Origin: Odontocerum albicorne
Lineage: Eukaryota; Arthropoda; Insecta; Trichoptera; Odontoceridae
Reading direction: 5' to 3'
Length of the DNA stretch: 64,000 nt
Assembly: GCA_949825065.1 (NCBI GenBank)
Contig: OX463856.1
Span: 12,461,238 to 12,525,237, forward strand
Each line of letters opens with the position of its first letter. The first letter of the stretch is position 1. Below the pieces are notes generated by a model. The model was not told the DNA's origin. It ran no database searches and was given only the letters and a program-made list of their open reading frames with translations. Made by a program: the position numbers and the translations under genes. This document shows positions 54,575-64,000 of this stretch, piece by piece.

Positions 54575-54956
54575 TAGTGGGTAGTAAGAGTCCTGCACAT
54601 TTATAGTGGGTAGTAAGAGTCTTTCTTGCACATTCATAGTGGGTAGAAAGAGTCTTGCACATTTATAGTGGGTAGTAAGAGTCTTGCACATTTATAGTGG
54701 GTAGTAAGAGTTTTGCATATTTATAGTTTGTAGTAAGAGTCTTGCACATTTATAGTGGGTAGTAAGAGTCTTGCACATTTATAGTGGGTAGTAAGAGTCT
54801 TGCACATTTATAGTGGGTAGTAAGAGTTTTGCATATTTATAGTTTGTAGTAAGAGTCTTGCACATTTATAGTGGGTAGTAAGAGTCTTGCACATTTATAG
54901 TGGGTAGTAAGAGTCTTGCACATTTATAATGGGTAGTAAGAGTCTTGCACATTTAT
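54575..54956. repeat. Minisatellite, 29-bp unit, about 13 copies
   Basis: The unit is TAGTGGGTAGTAAGAGTCTT-GCACATTTA. A variant pair (TTTTGCATAT followed by TAGTTTG) occurs at 54711 and 54827, 116 bp (four units) apart. This shows that blocks of four units were duplicated together. Confidence 0.95.
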
Positions 54957-55655
54957 CTACGTGAAATATGAGCAAAAAAATTCATTCTTTGAAATATATT
55001 AACGTTGAACAGCTTTATTTTGGTTCAAGTTGGGAATTACTGACAAGATGTAAAAAAATATAAGTCAGAAAACCCTTGAATGCTTTAAATCTTCTTTATC
55101 TTTCTTGTTCTTTTGTGTGCCAATTCTAAGTTTTCAGATTTTTTATCTCTTTGATCAAGAACATAAAAAAAGTTGTAGCTGATTAAAGATTTCAGAAATT
55201 TTGTCAAAATCCGTTTGGACAAAGATACGAGTACTTTAAGATTTTATTTTTATTCTCTACTTTAGTTAAACTAAAAAGAAAATTAAAAAAAAAAAATAAA
55301 CAGCAGATTCTCCTTAACGGCACTCCTAATCGGAATTCAAACCCACTTTTACCTAAAGATTAAAAATATTACAAAAAAATGAGAAAATTTGTGTGACAGA
55401 GTATAATATTGTTGGATGCCGTCAGATCGGATACTTGCCCGCATCTGAATATGTTTAAAATATATTTGGTAAGAAAATCACATAAAAAAAACACCACGGG
55501 AAGACAGGCTACAGGTAGAAAGCTTTGTAGGTTCCGATATATGATGTGAAGGGTTTATTTTTTTATTTGTTTTGAATATATTTTTAAAATTATTTTAATT
55601 AAAGTTAAGGCTGTGGAGGTTTAAAGACATTGTAATTTGTTAAATAAAAACCTTT
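54957..55655. other. Spacer, no feature recognised
   Basis: AT-rich; nothing supported. Confidence 0.5.
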
Positions 55656-55930
55656 TCAGGTTCGTTTTTTTCATTTCATTCATTCGTTGTACATATAAGT
55701 CAAAACCATCTCGGAATGTTTTTCATCGTCTTGCTTAATTATTCAGCCTTAAGTTTACATTCATCCCTAATGACTTCATTCCGTGTTCTGTCATATATAG
55801 TCACCCGCTGTAATATTTTCAGTGCATGTATTTCTACAGCATTTATTCGGTTTTATAAAGCCATTTCTATATCCATGTTTCACTATAAACTAAAGTTGGC
55901 ACTAAAGTACTGTTGTGAACTATCATCTTA
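55656..55930 (-). repeat. LINE L-B fragment
   Basis: CATTCATTCGTTGTACATAT, TTCATTCCGTGTTCTGTCAT and TTTCACTATAAACTAAAGTT are complements of the L-B FGHV to upstream region. Confidence 0.6.
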
Positions 55931-55939
55931 AAAGAAAAA

Positions 55940-56125
55940 AAAATGAGGTGTATAACCAATCGGTAACGCATTGGACTTTCCGCTGGTTCAAACCCCACGT
56001 TGTGCTACTCAATCGACAAAGAGAGGTTTCCCTCGAATAATACAGGCAATTTTTCCGCCTAGTATTTGCGGTAATACGGATGTCCATGACTTTGGTCCCA
56101 TTTATTCTAAAAAAAAAAATTAACA
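55940..56125 (+). repeat. tRNA-like sequence, candidate SINE family S3
   Basis: TATAACCAATCGGTAACGC is A-box-like and GGTTCAAACCCCACG contains a B-box. A CCTCGAATAATACAGGCAAT body and an A run near 56110 follow. No full cloverleaf was drawn. It is the only copy seen here, so family status is a guess. Confidence 0.4.
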
Positions 56126-56869
56126 TGCCAGCAATCGTCTTACTTTGTTGTTCCATTGGATATAGTCCAACAGTTCATTAACAAAAAAATAAATGCCACG
56201 ACATAACTTCGCTTTTGCAACTGAATTGACATTGGACTGGTGAGGGGATTCTCGATAAGATGTCCAGCAACGACGATAAGTAGAAAAGTATAATAATTAG
56301 ACACATAAATGAATATTTAAATAAAATAAACTTTATTTTTTTAAGGATTATAAAAAACCATAAAAAAATATGTATATTTTTTTGTAAATTATAGAACAGC
56401 GCACATAACCAGCGTGAAAGTAATTACTAGGACAGAACACGAACAAAATGGGATTACGTGGGAGGGTGGGGTTGTTTTCGCTGAGAATTATGTCAAGTGA
56501 CGGAAAGTGCGCGCCGCGGTCGCTCATCCTTTTTCATTAAGGAGCCGCTAGTCGCCTTGTTATTGTACTCTGTTGATGAAAAATTTACCGGAATAAATAT
56601 ATTTCTATAATGGATCCAGAATTTAGAAGAATTGTTATTTAACCTGAAAGAAAACGATTAGTGTCGAGGTGTGAAGAATTATTTTATCGGATAATCTAAC
56701 TTACAAGAAAAATGTTTTTTAAAACATGTTCGTAAGTTAGAATCCATTTAAAATCAATAATGAAGATTTGAAAATAGAAAATCGCTAAAGAATCGAGAAT
56801 TTGGTGTCACATACACGCCTGTATTGATCTGAACACGTGGCTCGCTTGCTTGAGTACAAACTTCCAAAA
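56126..56869. other. Spacer with a GC-rich patch
   Basis: About 56450-56560 (GTGGGAGGGTGGGG, GTGCGCGCCGCGGTCGC) is GC-rich in an AT-rich setting. Not identified. Confidence 0.4.
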
Positions 56870-57190
56870 AATGTCCTCTTTGGCGTGCTGACGGAGTGAA
56901 GATTGAAACACGGTAGTCAGCGCACGAGATATAAGGATGTACTGGATGAAACATTTAAAAATATCAATGTTCAGCACAACTGCAAACAGTATTAGAAAGA
57001 GTCATCAGGAACCCAATTGAGAAAAATGACGCCGGCAAGTTGCAAGTACTGAAGCTCTTTGGATATGCCGATCACAAATAAGCTTATTTTGTCATCGACA
57101 GTGGCACCAACGTCAGGGACCCTGATCACCAATTTTGTATTGTGCCTTATATTATACTCGTCAAGGGTTATAGGTATTTATTAGTTAGTA
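56870..57190 (+). repeat. LINE-derived repeat, partner of the 47.4-kb copy
   Basis: TATAAGGATGTACTGGATGA, AAACATTTAAAAATATCAAT, GACAGTGGCACCAACG and CCTTATATTATACTC align with 47.5-47.9 kb. YKDVLDETFKNINVQ-like reading. Confidence 0.5.
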
Positions 57191-57224
57191 AATGCGATAT
57201 ATGGTTCAGTAATAAAAAAATGGA

Positions 57225-57860
57225 GCAAGTAGAATAATTATGCTATTCAGGTAGTCTTTCTGAGATGGTGGAAGAGTTATGAGGGAAATTGAATGACGTG
57301 TAGTGATATGAAACAAAGTTAACGGGGGATTAAAGAAATAAACTCGAATCAAACAGTATCAAAATCTGTTGAGATGAAAATTTTCAACTGTACTCTAGTA
57401 CCAACTTTGATGTGTATGATTGAAAGATGGGCGTAGAAATATACTGAAAGGAATCGCATAAATACTGTAGAAATGCGTGAACTAAGAATAATAAATGGGG
57501 TGACAATACATGACAGAATACAAAATTAAGTGTGTAAACTTAAGGCTGATGATAAAAGTGAGATGGAAAAGAGCACATTATGATCTAATGGTTTGGGCAT
57601 GTACAAAATACTAAAAAAATCCAGTTCAAATGTCAATGAGATACGAGGTTGAGGAAGATCAATAAAAGTATGGTTGGATCGAGCGAATGAAATTTTAAAA
57701 AGGAAAATGAATGTAAAGAGTCGAAGAAATTTTAACTGTTGTATAAGAAGATGTATGTATCATATATTAAGGATGCTAAAGATGTGTGTCATGATAGAAA
57801 AGTCTAACGCTCTTACTGCCTACCTTACATGGAAAGAGCGTGATAAGTTGGAAAGACAGG
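57225..57860 (+). pseudogene. LINE L-B, ORF2 C-terminal region and tail
   Basis: It is the longest uninterrupted plus-strand L-B copy. It has a VEMRELRI-like segment, GDNTXQN, WFGHVQNTKK (about 57588), SMVGSSE/VWLDRANEILKRKMNV, CMYHILR and MCVMIEKSNALTAYLTWKER. Frame shifts several times. The end joins a SINE S1 head directly at about 57862. Confidence 0.65.
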
Positions 57861-57861
57861 T

Positions 57862-58038
57862 AAGTAGGTAAGACGCCTGTCTCCGAGCCCAGAGGTTATG
57901 AGTTCGAATTTCGATGGAAAAAAATCCAGTCTGGTTATCATCTAAAACCTTTTAAACAGTTTTCTGGTAAGTTGGAAGAGATCGGTACATGGCTACAAAC
58001 CCACTAGGTTGTATTATATACAACAAAAGTAGAAAAAA
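57862..58038 (+). repeat. SINE S1
   Basis: Head AGTAGGTAAGACGCCTGTCT and GAGTTCGAATTTCGATGG, an A-rich junction, body AATCCAGTCTGGTTATCAT. The tail is GGTAAGTTGGAAGAGATCGG, ending in CTAGGTTGTATTATATACAA. Confidence 0.75.
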
Positions 58039-58249
58039 ACAATATAATGATGGCCTCCTTCCGTCTACGAGAGATGGTAAAATGTCAACATCTTCGACAA
58101 ATCTCCGACTGTCGCAGTAAACTGCAATCCTAGACCCGATCTCCTCTCACATTCACTGTGAAGATAGACACATCTAGATAGACATCCGCTGCAAAGATAG
58201 ATATCACATCTTTACAGAAGAAATTTAAATTGTTGAATATAAGAAATCA

Positions 58250-58458
58250 ATATCATGTGCATATATTGTCACTTCCGTATGCCACCCTTAACTGTCACGC
58301 CACCCTCTCATATCTCGTTGAAAATATTCAGATTTTATCCGATCACGAACTCACGGACCAATTATAAGTTAATTGTGAGTAATTTGTTACACTTCAGCAC
58401 TAAGCCTTTACAGCTAAAATCCAAAGTTCGGACGGCAAGGCGATCATTGTTTTAAGAT
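58250..58458 (+). repeat. LINE L-A-related ORF2 C-terminal fragment
   Basis: CCACCCTTAACTGTCACGCC and ACCCTCTCATATCTCGTTGA match the start of the L-A block at 29.23 kb. The match fades after about 58340. Confidence 0.5.
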
Positions 58459-58659
58459 GATTGACAGGGTTTATTACTGCAGCTTTTCGTTTAGCAGGTT
58501 TATACAGTGCTATTTATGTGCACTTTAAAAGTGCTATTTGAATTAATGATAAGTATTTGAATTAATGGTTTTACTCTTAGACCGTTTTACTTTTCAAAAT
58601 CTGAATTTATGTTTTTCTGTAGCTTAACATATGTACTGCTTGTCACAAATAATTTTAAA

Positions 58660-58862
58660 TTGTATTGTTTAACACTTTTGTTATGTATAGTACCACCTGT
58701 TGGGCTTCTTGCTATGTGACAATCTCTTCCAAACAACAAGAAATATGTTAAAGAGGCTTTAAGTAAAAACAATACTGGAATATATTTTTTTTAAATCTGA
58801 ATTCCAGTGGGATTTGAACCTGCAACCTCTGGATCAGGGGATAAACATCTTACCAACTAGAC
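58660..58862 (-). repeat. SINE S1, split by the hAT element
   Basis: Tail complement TTAACACTTTTGTTATGTAT and GCTATGTGACAATCTCTTCC, body ATTCCAGTGGGATTTGAACC, head complement CTGCAACCTCTGGATC and TTACCAACTAGAC. The rest of the head continues after the hAT at 61294-61308 (CATGGAGGTCGTCG). Confidence 0.8.
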
Positions 58863-61285
58863 CAGGCATGGGCAACCTTTCCTAGGTCTGGGGCCACATT
58901 ATCATTCTGTCTCCGTGTCAAGGGCCGGACCAAATTATTAACTATATTAAGGTAATATTAAATTAAATAAAACACATTGCTACTTCTTGCATATTTTATT
59001 TATTTATATAATGAACGACATTAATTGCTTATAAAATTTAATGTGACGATTGACTTTGTACTTGAATTACGAGACTATCAATATTGGCGTTGATATTGCT
59101 TAATGATAATCTCATCGAATTTTCGAGATTTTCATCTGTTATCCTCGTTCGAATTTTCGATTTGGTGTACTTCATCCTCGAAAAAAATTGTTCGCATGTA
59201 TACGTGCTGCCAAAAAGACAAATGATGTTTCTTGCAAATCTACGTAAGTTTGTATAATTTTCTTCCACCAAATATAATTTATAAAAATCCGTCAAAGTAA
59301 CTTTGTCAAATTGTGATTTTAGCGCTAAGGCTAAATCCCCCTGAAGCTCAATAAGTTCCATCTGTAAATTTGCTGGCACATTATTTACATCAGCATCCAT
59401 CGGACGAGCAAATATAGCGAATGTTGAGTCTTTGTTTTGGAAGTCGGCAAACCTCGTATCAAATTGCTCTATTAGTCATTAGTGCCTCAGTTCATCTCCA
59501 TAAGAATTATATGTGATGTTTGTATGCCTTGATAGATTAGGAAAATGGTAACAATTTTTACCTCTTATCTGATTTTTCAAAAATCTAAGCTTATTACAAA
59601 AAACTTTGACATGGCTATGCAGTTCATGAACCAATTGTCCCTGTTTTTGTAGTTTTAAATTAAGATCATTTAGGTATCCTGTGACATCTACAAGGAATGC
59701 TAAATCACACACCCATTGATTATCTTTTATTTGGTTGATTGTGTTTCCTTTTATGTCCATAAAATCTGCAATGTCTTGTCTCAAATCATAGAATCGTTTC
59801 AACATGTTTCCTTTACTCAACCACCTTACTTCACAGTAATAAGACACATCTTCATAGTCTGAAAATAGGTCTTCCAAAAACACCTTAAACTGGCGGTGAT
59901 TAAGTGCACGTGACTTAATAAAATTAATGCTTGCTACTACTACATCCATAACATTCTTGAATTTCATCGATTTTGCGCACAAATTTTGCTGGTGGATAAT
60001 ACAATGAAAATTTGTTAAATTTTCCGGCTGGATCTGTAATTCTATTGCTCTTTCATTAACAACTCCAATAAATCCTTTCCGTAAGCCAACCATTGCAGGG
60101 GCACCATCAGTACATATGCCAGATAGTGCACTCCATTTAATCCCAAAGCTTTCGAAGACTATGTTGACTGCTTCAAATATATCTTCACCGGTAGTCGTTC
60201 CTTTTAACGGCTGAAGAGCTAATAATTCTTCTGTGATTTTGAAGTCCACGTCAACTCCTCTGATAAATATTGCTAATTGTGCTGTATCAGAGGCATCTGT
60301 GCTCTCATCCAAAGCAATTGAAAATGCTTCGAATCCAGTAATCACCTCTTTCAAACTTTTTTTGATATCATCAGCCATCATTTCTATACGTCGGACAACA
60401 GTACGTCTCGACAAAGATATTCTCTCAAAGTCTTTTTTCTTTTCAGGACAGATTATACTTGAAACGTCGAGCAGACACTCTTTAATAAATTCTCCTTCAC
60501 CAAATGACTTAGAATGCTTTGCAATTTTTTCGCTTACAACAAAGCTGGCTTTAACAACGCTATCGTGCTGCGTTATTTGCTTTTTGAACATTTGTTGCTG
60601 GGTATCCAAGTTCTTCTTCAACTTCTGTATCATATCTTTTCGAATTTGTTCATTTATTTGTTGGTGATCCGCATGCCTCGAAGTAAAATGTCTCTTTAAG
60701 TTGAATTCTTTGTTGACGGATACGGACTCCTTACACAGCAAACATACGGGCATTCCTTTATTCAGGATAAAGAAATAATCCTCCGTCCACTTGTCTTGAA
60801 ATTTTCGACACTCTGCATCAACTTTTCTTTTTTTCGACATAACCCCTGACATTGTCACAAATTTAAAAACAATATTCAGAACTGACAAACAAAACTGTCT
60901 TCTACGCCAGAACGCACCAGTAAACAGAACAAACCAGACCAGAAGTCGCGTGAACACTAAATAAGGGGAATGCGGCGCGGAGGGGGACGGAATTAGTGTG
61001 CTGCACTCGGGATATTTCGTGCCTACGAACTTTGCCGAAACACAAACCATCGGATGCATTGCGATAATAATATATATTATTATATTATGTAGCGCGGAGG
61101 GGGTGGGCCCCGCTCGTAATCCTTCGGTGCGTATACGAGCTTCCCCGAATCACTGCAAGCGCCCGTGTCATCTGCATTATTTTAACTAATGTATTTCTCA
61201 ATTACTTCGCCGAGATGAATCAGGGCCGGACAAAATAGCTCCGCGGGCCGGATCCGGTCCGCGGGCCGGCGGTTGCCCATATGTG
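58863..61285 (-). mobile_element. hAT transposon, nearly complete
   Basis: An exact 8-bp duplication AACTAGAC lies at 58855-58862 and 61286-61293. Inverted ends are CAGGCATGGGCAACC at the left and, read inward from the right, CACATATGGGCAACC. Subterminal GC-rich CCGCGGGCCGG units are present near the right end. Size is 2423 bp. The promoter side is at the high-coordinate end. Confidence 0.95.
59038..60852 (-). pseudogene. hAT transposase (GTF2IRD2/ZBED5-like type), two adjacent in-frame stops
   Basis: The chosen start is MSGVMSKKRKVDAECRKFQD (60852); an open extension upstream lacks family features. A BED-type zinc finger lies at residues ~30-60 (CLLCKESV...LKRHFTSRH). The RNase-H-like core contains ALDESTDASDTAQLAIF (first aspartate, ~residue 190) and GICTDGAPAMVG (second). 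HCIIHQQNLCAK and YYCEVRWLSKGNMLKRF follow. After NSYGDELRH come TAA and TGA side by side (59476-59481), then the same frame continues with LIEQFDTRFADFQNKD. It runs to the C-terminal dimerisation block (RRFARNIICLFGSTYTCEQF, SRMKYTKSKIR), ending at 59038. Apart from the double stop the ~600-codon frame is open. The family name is from memory of similar proteins. Confidence 0.92.
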
Positions 61286-61293
61286 AACTAGAC

Positions 61294-61595
61294 CATGGAG
61301 GTCGTCGTAATCTTTCTAGCGCTATTAAGTTAAAGTGTGATGTAAAAAAACAAATTTAACCTGATAATTATCTTGGACCTTTGATCTTCTTGCCATGGGA
61401 GCTTCGGGTTTGATTTGTCAAGATTGTGCACTTGCTGAAGTACAACAACTTGTATACAATAAACTAATACAAACACAAGCGTTTTACATACAAAGGATTA
61501 TTGATAACCATACTTCCTCATAAGAGATCGCCTATTGTCTGTCAGAAGGTTTTTTGTTATACTGTCTTTCTAAAAAGCTTTGATATAATAAAGTA
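61294..61595. other. Remainder of SINE S1 head and spacer
   Basis: 61294-61308 completes the split SINE. The rest is unassigned. Confidence 0.5.
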
Positions 61596-62917
61596 GGTGT
61601 TAACATAAGTTGTGTCCTTTTTTTGCCAAATTTAAAAATGAGCATCAAAAGTAAAACCAAATGGTAAAGGTTATACGTCATTCAAAAGAAAATTTTCTGC
61701 TCTACAAGATATTGTGTTTGCTTTTACGTTAAATGTATTATTTTTATTTGATTACAAGCCTTCAAAATGGAATGTCAAGTAGACGAAAGTGAGCCTTTTT
61801 TACACCTCCTTCTGTTCGCGTTCAATCGAGGGAATAAATATTTGCGAAGTGTACGGTGAAGATGCTATGAATGAAATGACAGTTCGTCGATGGTTTTTGC
61901 GTTTCAATGACGGTAATTTCGACCTGAAAGACATGGAGCGTTCCGAACGACCAGTGGACTTCGATGAGAACCGCTTAAACCATATTATTCACGAAGATCC
62001 CCATCAAACCACCGTAGAATTGGCTGAGCAGATGAATTGAATTGTAGTCACATGACTGTATACCGCTATCCTAAATTAATGGGAAAAGTCCAGAAGTTCG
62101 GCGCTAGGGTTCCACATATTTGAGTGAAAACAACAAAAATCAACGTTCGACAATTTCTGCTGGTTTGCTCGCGCGTCATTGAGCTACGCATAGCCACAAG
62201 CAAAGGTTCCTTTACCGCATCATTACTGGTGATGAAAAATGGTGCCTTTATGTGAATATGAAGAAACGGAAAGAATGTGTGAGTTATGGTCAACAAGCAA
62301 CGCCCAGAGCGAAACAAGGTTTGCTTCCGTGCAAGACGATGATTTGCATCTGGTGGGATTGGCAAGGCGTCATCCCCTACGAGATACTTCAACGCAATCA
62401 GACAGTCAACGCGGAGCTATACATTCTGCAATTGCACCGGCTCAACACTGCAATTCAACAAAAAAGGCCGGATTGGCAATATGGCGTTATTCTGCAACAC
62501 GATAACGCCCACCCTCATATCGCCAACATTACGAAAAATGCCATTTAAACGCTTTGTTGGGAAATCCTGCCGCATCTTTCATATTATCCAGACCTTGTGC
62601 CGTCGGTTTCCACTTTTTCCGGTCGCTTTCGAACAATTTGCGCGGAGTTTCCTTCAATAATGACGTCGAATTGCGGACATGTTTGGACGAGTTCCTCGAG
62701 TCAAGACCGGATGGTTTTTATCCCACAGGCATTGAAAAACTTGTAGAACGTTGGCAAGAAGTGCTAAATAATGAAAGAGAATACATTATTGACTAATTTG
62801 TTGTAAAATAATGAAGGAGAATATATTATTGACTAATTTGTTCTAATTTTTTGTTGTTGTGTCATCTTGTTCTCTACATTTGGAAAAAAAAAACGGACAC
62901 AACTTATGTTAACACCC
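61596..62917 (+). mobile_element. mariner transposon, full length but decayed
   Basis: Inverted ends: GGTGTTAACATAAGTTGTGT-CC at 61596 and its complement ending at 62917, with TA on the left. About 1.32 kb, normal mariner length. Confidence 0.92.
61767..62796 (+). pseudogene. mariner transposase, full length with frameshifts
   Basis: It starts at MECQVDESEPFLHLLLFAFN (61767). After a frame change come ICEVYGEDAMNEMTVRRWFL, RFNDGNFDLKDMERSERPVD and HIIHEDPHQTTVELAEQMN. A TGA and further frame changes follow. The first catalytic block ITGDEKWCLYVN lies at about 62225. The second is GVILQHDNAHPHIANITK (about 62490). The third aspartate block is disrupted: YYPDLVPSV in one frame and GFHFFRSLSNNLRG in the next. 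The C-terminus GIEKLVERWQEVLNNEREYI is intact. No internal deletion, only point damage. Confidence 0.9.
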
Positions 62918-63084
62918 AATATTTAAAAAAATGGTTAATTCGTACTGTTGGTCAGTACAAGTCCTAAAATTTTGAGTTTCCTGAGGTTAAATCTCAAGTA
63001 AATTCATTTTAATAGTAGTATAACGCTTTAATTTTGTACAGTATAACCTGGTGAGTGCCTAAACGACATATGTTTTGAAAGCTA

Positions 63085-63195
63085 GCTGTGAAAACGAGAC
63101 TGGAACCCATTTTTGAAATTAAAATTTCAATGGGAATTGAATTCACAACCCCTGAGCTGTAATACAGACATCTAACTAATTAAGCCATGGAGTTT
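63085..63195 (-). repeat. SINE S1 head and start of body
   Basis: Body complement GAGACTGGAACCCATTTTTG, then CAATGGGAATTGAATTCACA (B-box side) and CTAACTAATTAAGCCATGG (A-box side). Confidence 0.6.
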
Positions 63196-64000
63196 TCAGG
63201 AAACTTGAAACGAAGCGTCTCTAAATATTTTTTTAAATTTCATTTAATCAGTGATTGAAAAACAAGATTAAGTTTCATGAATGTCAAAAATTAACAAGTC
63301 CTTGAAATGTCCTTCGATTTAAGAAAAAAAATCACTGTCTCACTAAGGAAGGCTTTTTTTCTTCGGTGAGAAAAATATAAAATCCGAAATTTAAGTGGGA
63401 TATTAATTTGCGTGATTTAAAAGTTAAAGGTCAAAAATAATAATGAAATCCTATATTAAGAGTAATTTTCGTCGGCACCATTATGAAAGCTTCTGTGAGG
63501 ATATTTAATTCAGAGATTACTGAGAAATACGACGTACTTAAATGAATTTTTTTCTTCTGCTCGTTAGATTTTTTTAACAAGTGTGATTATTTAGATAAAA
63601 AATTAGTACATTCGGTCTGAAGAACAATTTCATGTACCCAATTTTCCGATCAAAGTCTATATTTTTTCCTCGTCTTCTATCTTCTCAACACAGCATCACG
63701 AATATTTGAGGGCTTTAACCAGATGAACCACTCGTCTTCAGATTGCTAGATACCACGCAAGTTTACTTCATACGATGTTGTCAATGTTTTAAGCTCACTG
63801 ATAACGGTGTTCCGTCAGGTGGTCGCGAATCCACCAAGCGCGCACGCTCCTCTCATCGCTGGCTCGCGCATATTGCACAAACACATCACAAATTCATACT
63901 TTTTTGTAAAAAAATTCAGTGATTACTCATTTTACTTGCAACTTCTCGCCACCTTCAGCCAAAATAAATAATTAAGGGGTATTTCTTTAAAACAGGCAAT
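63196..64000. other. Spacer, no feature recognised
   Basis: AT-rich, with a GC-richer patch at about 63810-63875 (GGTGGTCGCGAATCC, AAGCGCGCACGC). Not identified. Confidence 0.45.

Noticed and set aside
54575..54956. CRISPR array
   Set aside because: Repeats are directly adjacent with no unique spacers, in a eukaryotic sequence.
60233..60699. Plus-strand frames of 144 and 61 codons
   Set aside because: Antisense to the hAT transposase; serine/isoleucine-rich mirror composition.

Overview
The window looks like a gene-poor, transposon-filled stretch of an arthropod genome, most likely an insect. The base composition is strongly AT-rich. The coding traces I can recognise come from non-LTR retrotransposons, mariner/Tc1-like elements, piggyBac, hAT and one uncharacterised insect/cnidarian-type family. 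I found no convincing host protein-coding gene, rRNA or functional tRNA, and nothing bacterial such as operons, Shine-Dalgarno sites or CRISPR. The species cannot be named from the sequence.

Layout. 1-1.2 kb: endonuclease/reverse transcriptase remnant of a LINE on the minus strand. 1.3-2.0 kb: TTAA-flanked MITE. 3.0-4.9 kb: complete but internally deleted piggyBac. 5.5-6.5 kb: LINE tail (family L-B) interrupted by a palindromic insertion with hammerhead-ribozyme-like cores. 6.7-7.7 kb: mariner with internal deletions. 8-22 kb: scattered SINEs, LINE 3' ends (families L-A, L-B, L-C), an 87-unit TA microsatellite, a second TTAA MITE and two GC-enriched LTR-like insertions. 22.3-23.0 kb: deleted Tc1/mariner-group element. 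24.5-25.8 kb: LINE reverse transcriptase (L-D) split by a 530-bp mariner deletion derivative. 26-31.7 kb: SINEs, an 87-bp minisatellite and a LINE 3' end. 31.7-33.1 kb: nearly intact mariner, followed by a ~50-bp tandem array. 34-50 kb: degraded LINE and SINE debris. 50.2-50.9 kb: deleted copy of the uncharacterised family. 51.5-52.2 kb: half of a mariner. 54.1 kb: second hammerhead-like repeat, then a 29-bp minisatellite. 55.6-58.5 kb: LINE tails and SINEs. 58.9-61.3 kb: nearly intact hAT inside a SINE. 61.6-62.9 kb: decayed mariner.

The elements are related in two main ways. SINE family S1 has a tRNA-like head and a 3' tail resembling the last ~70 bp of LINE family L-A, which suggests L-A supplies (or supplied) the machinery that copies S1. 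Several DNA transposons have lost the middle of their transposase but keep both ends; these are dead elements that could still be moved by a full-length relative. Family labels L-A to L-D and S1 to S3 are mine and used only within this window. All coordinates and alignments were read by eye, so boundaries of degraded pieces are good to about 10-30 bp. LINE-B fragments are numerous, and some small ones may have been missed.
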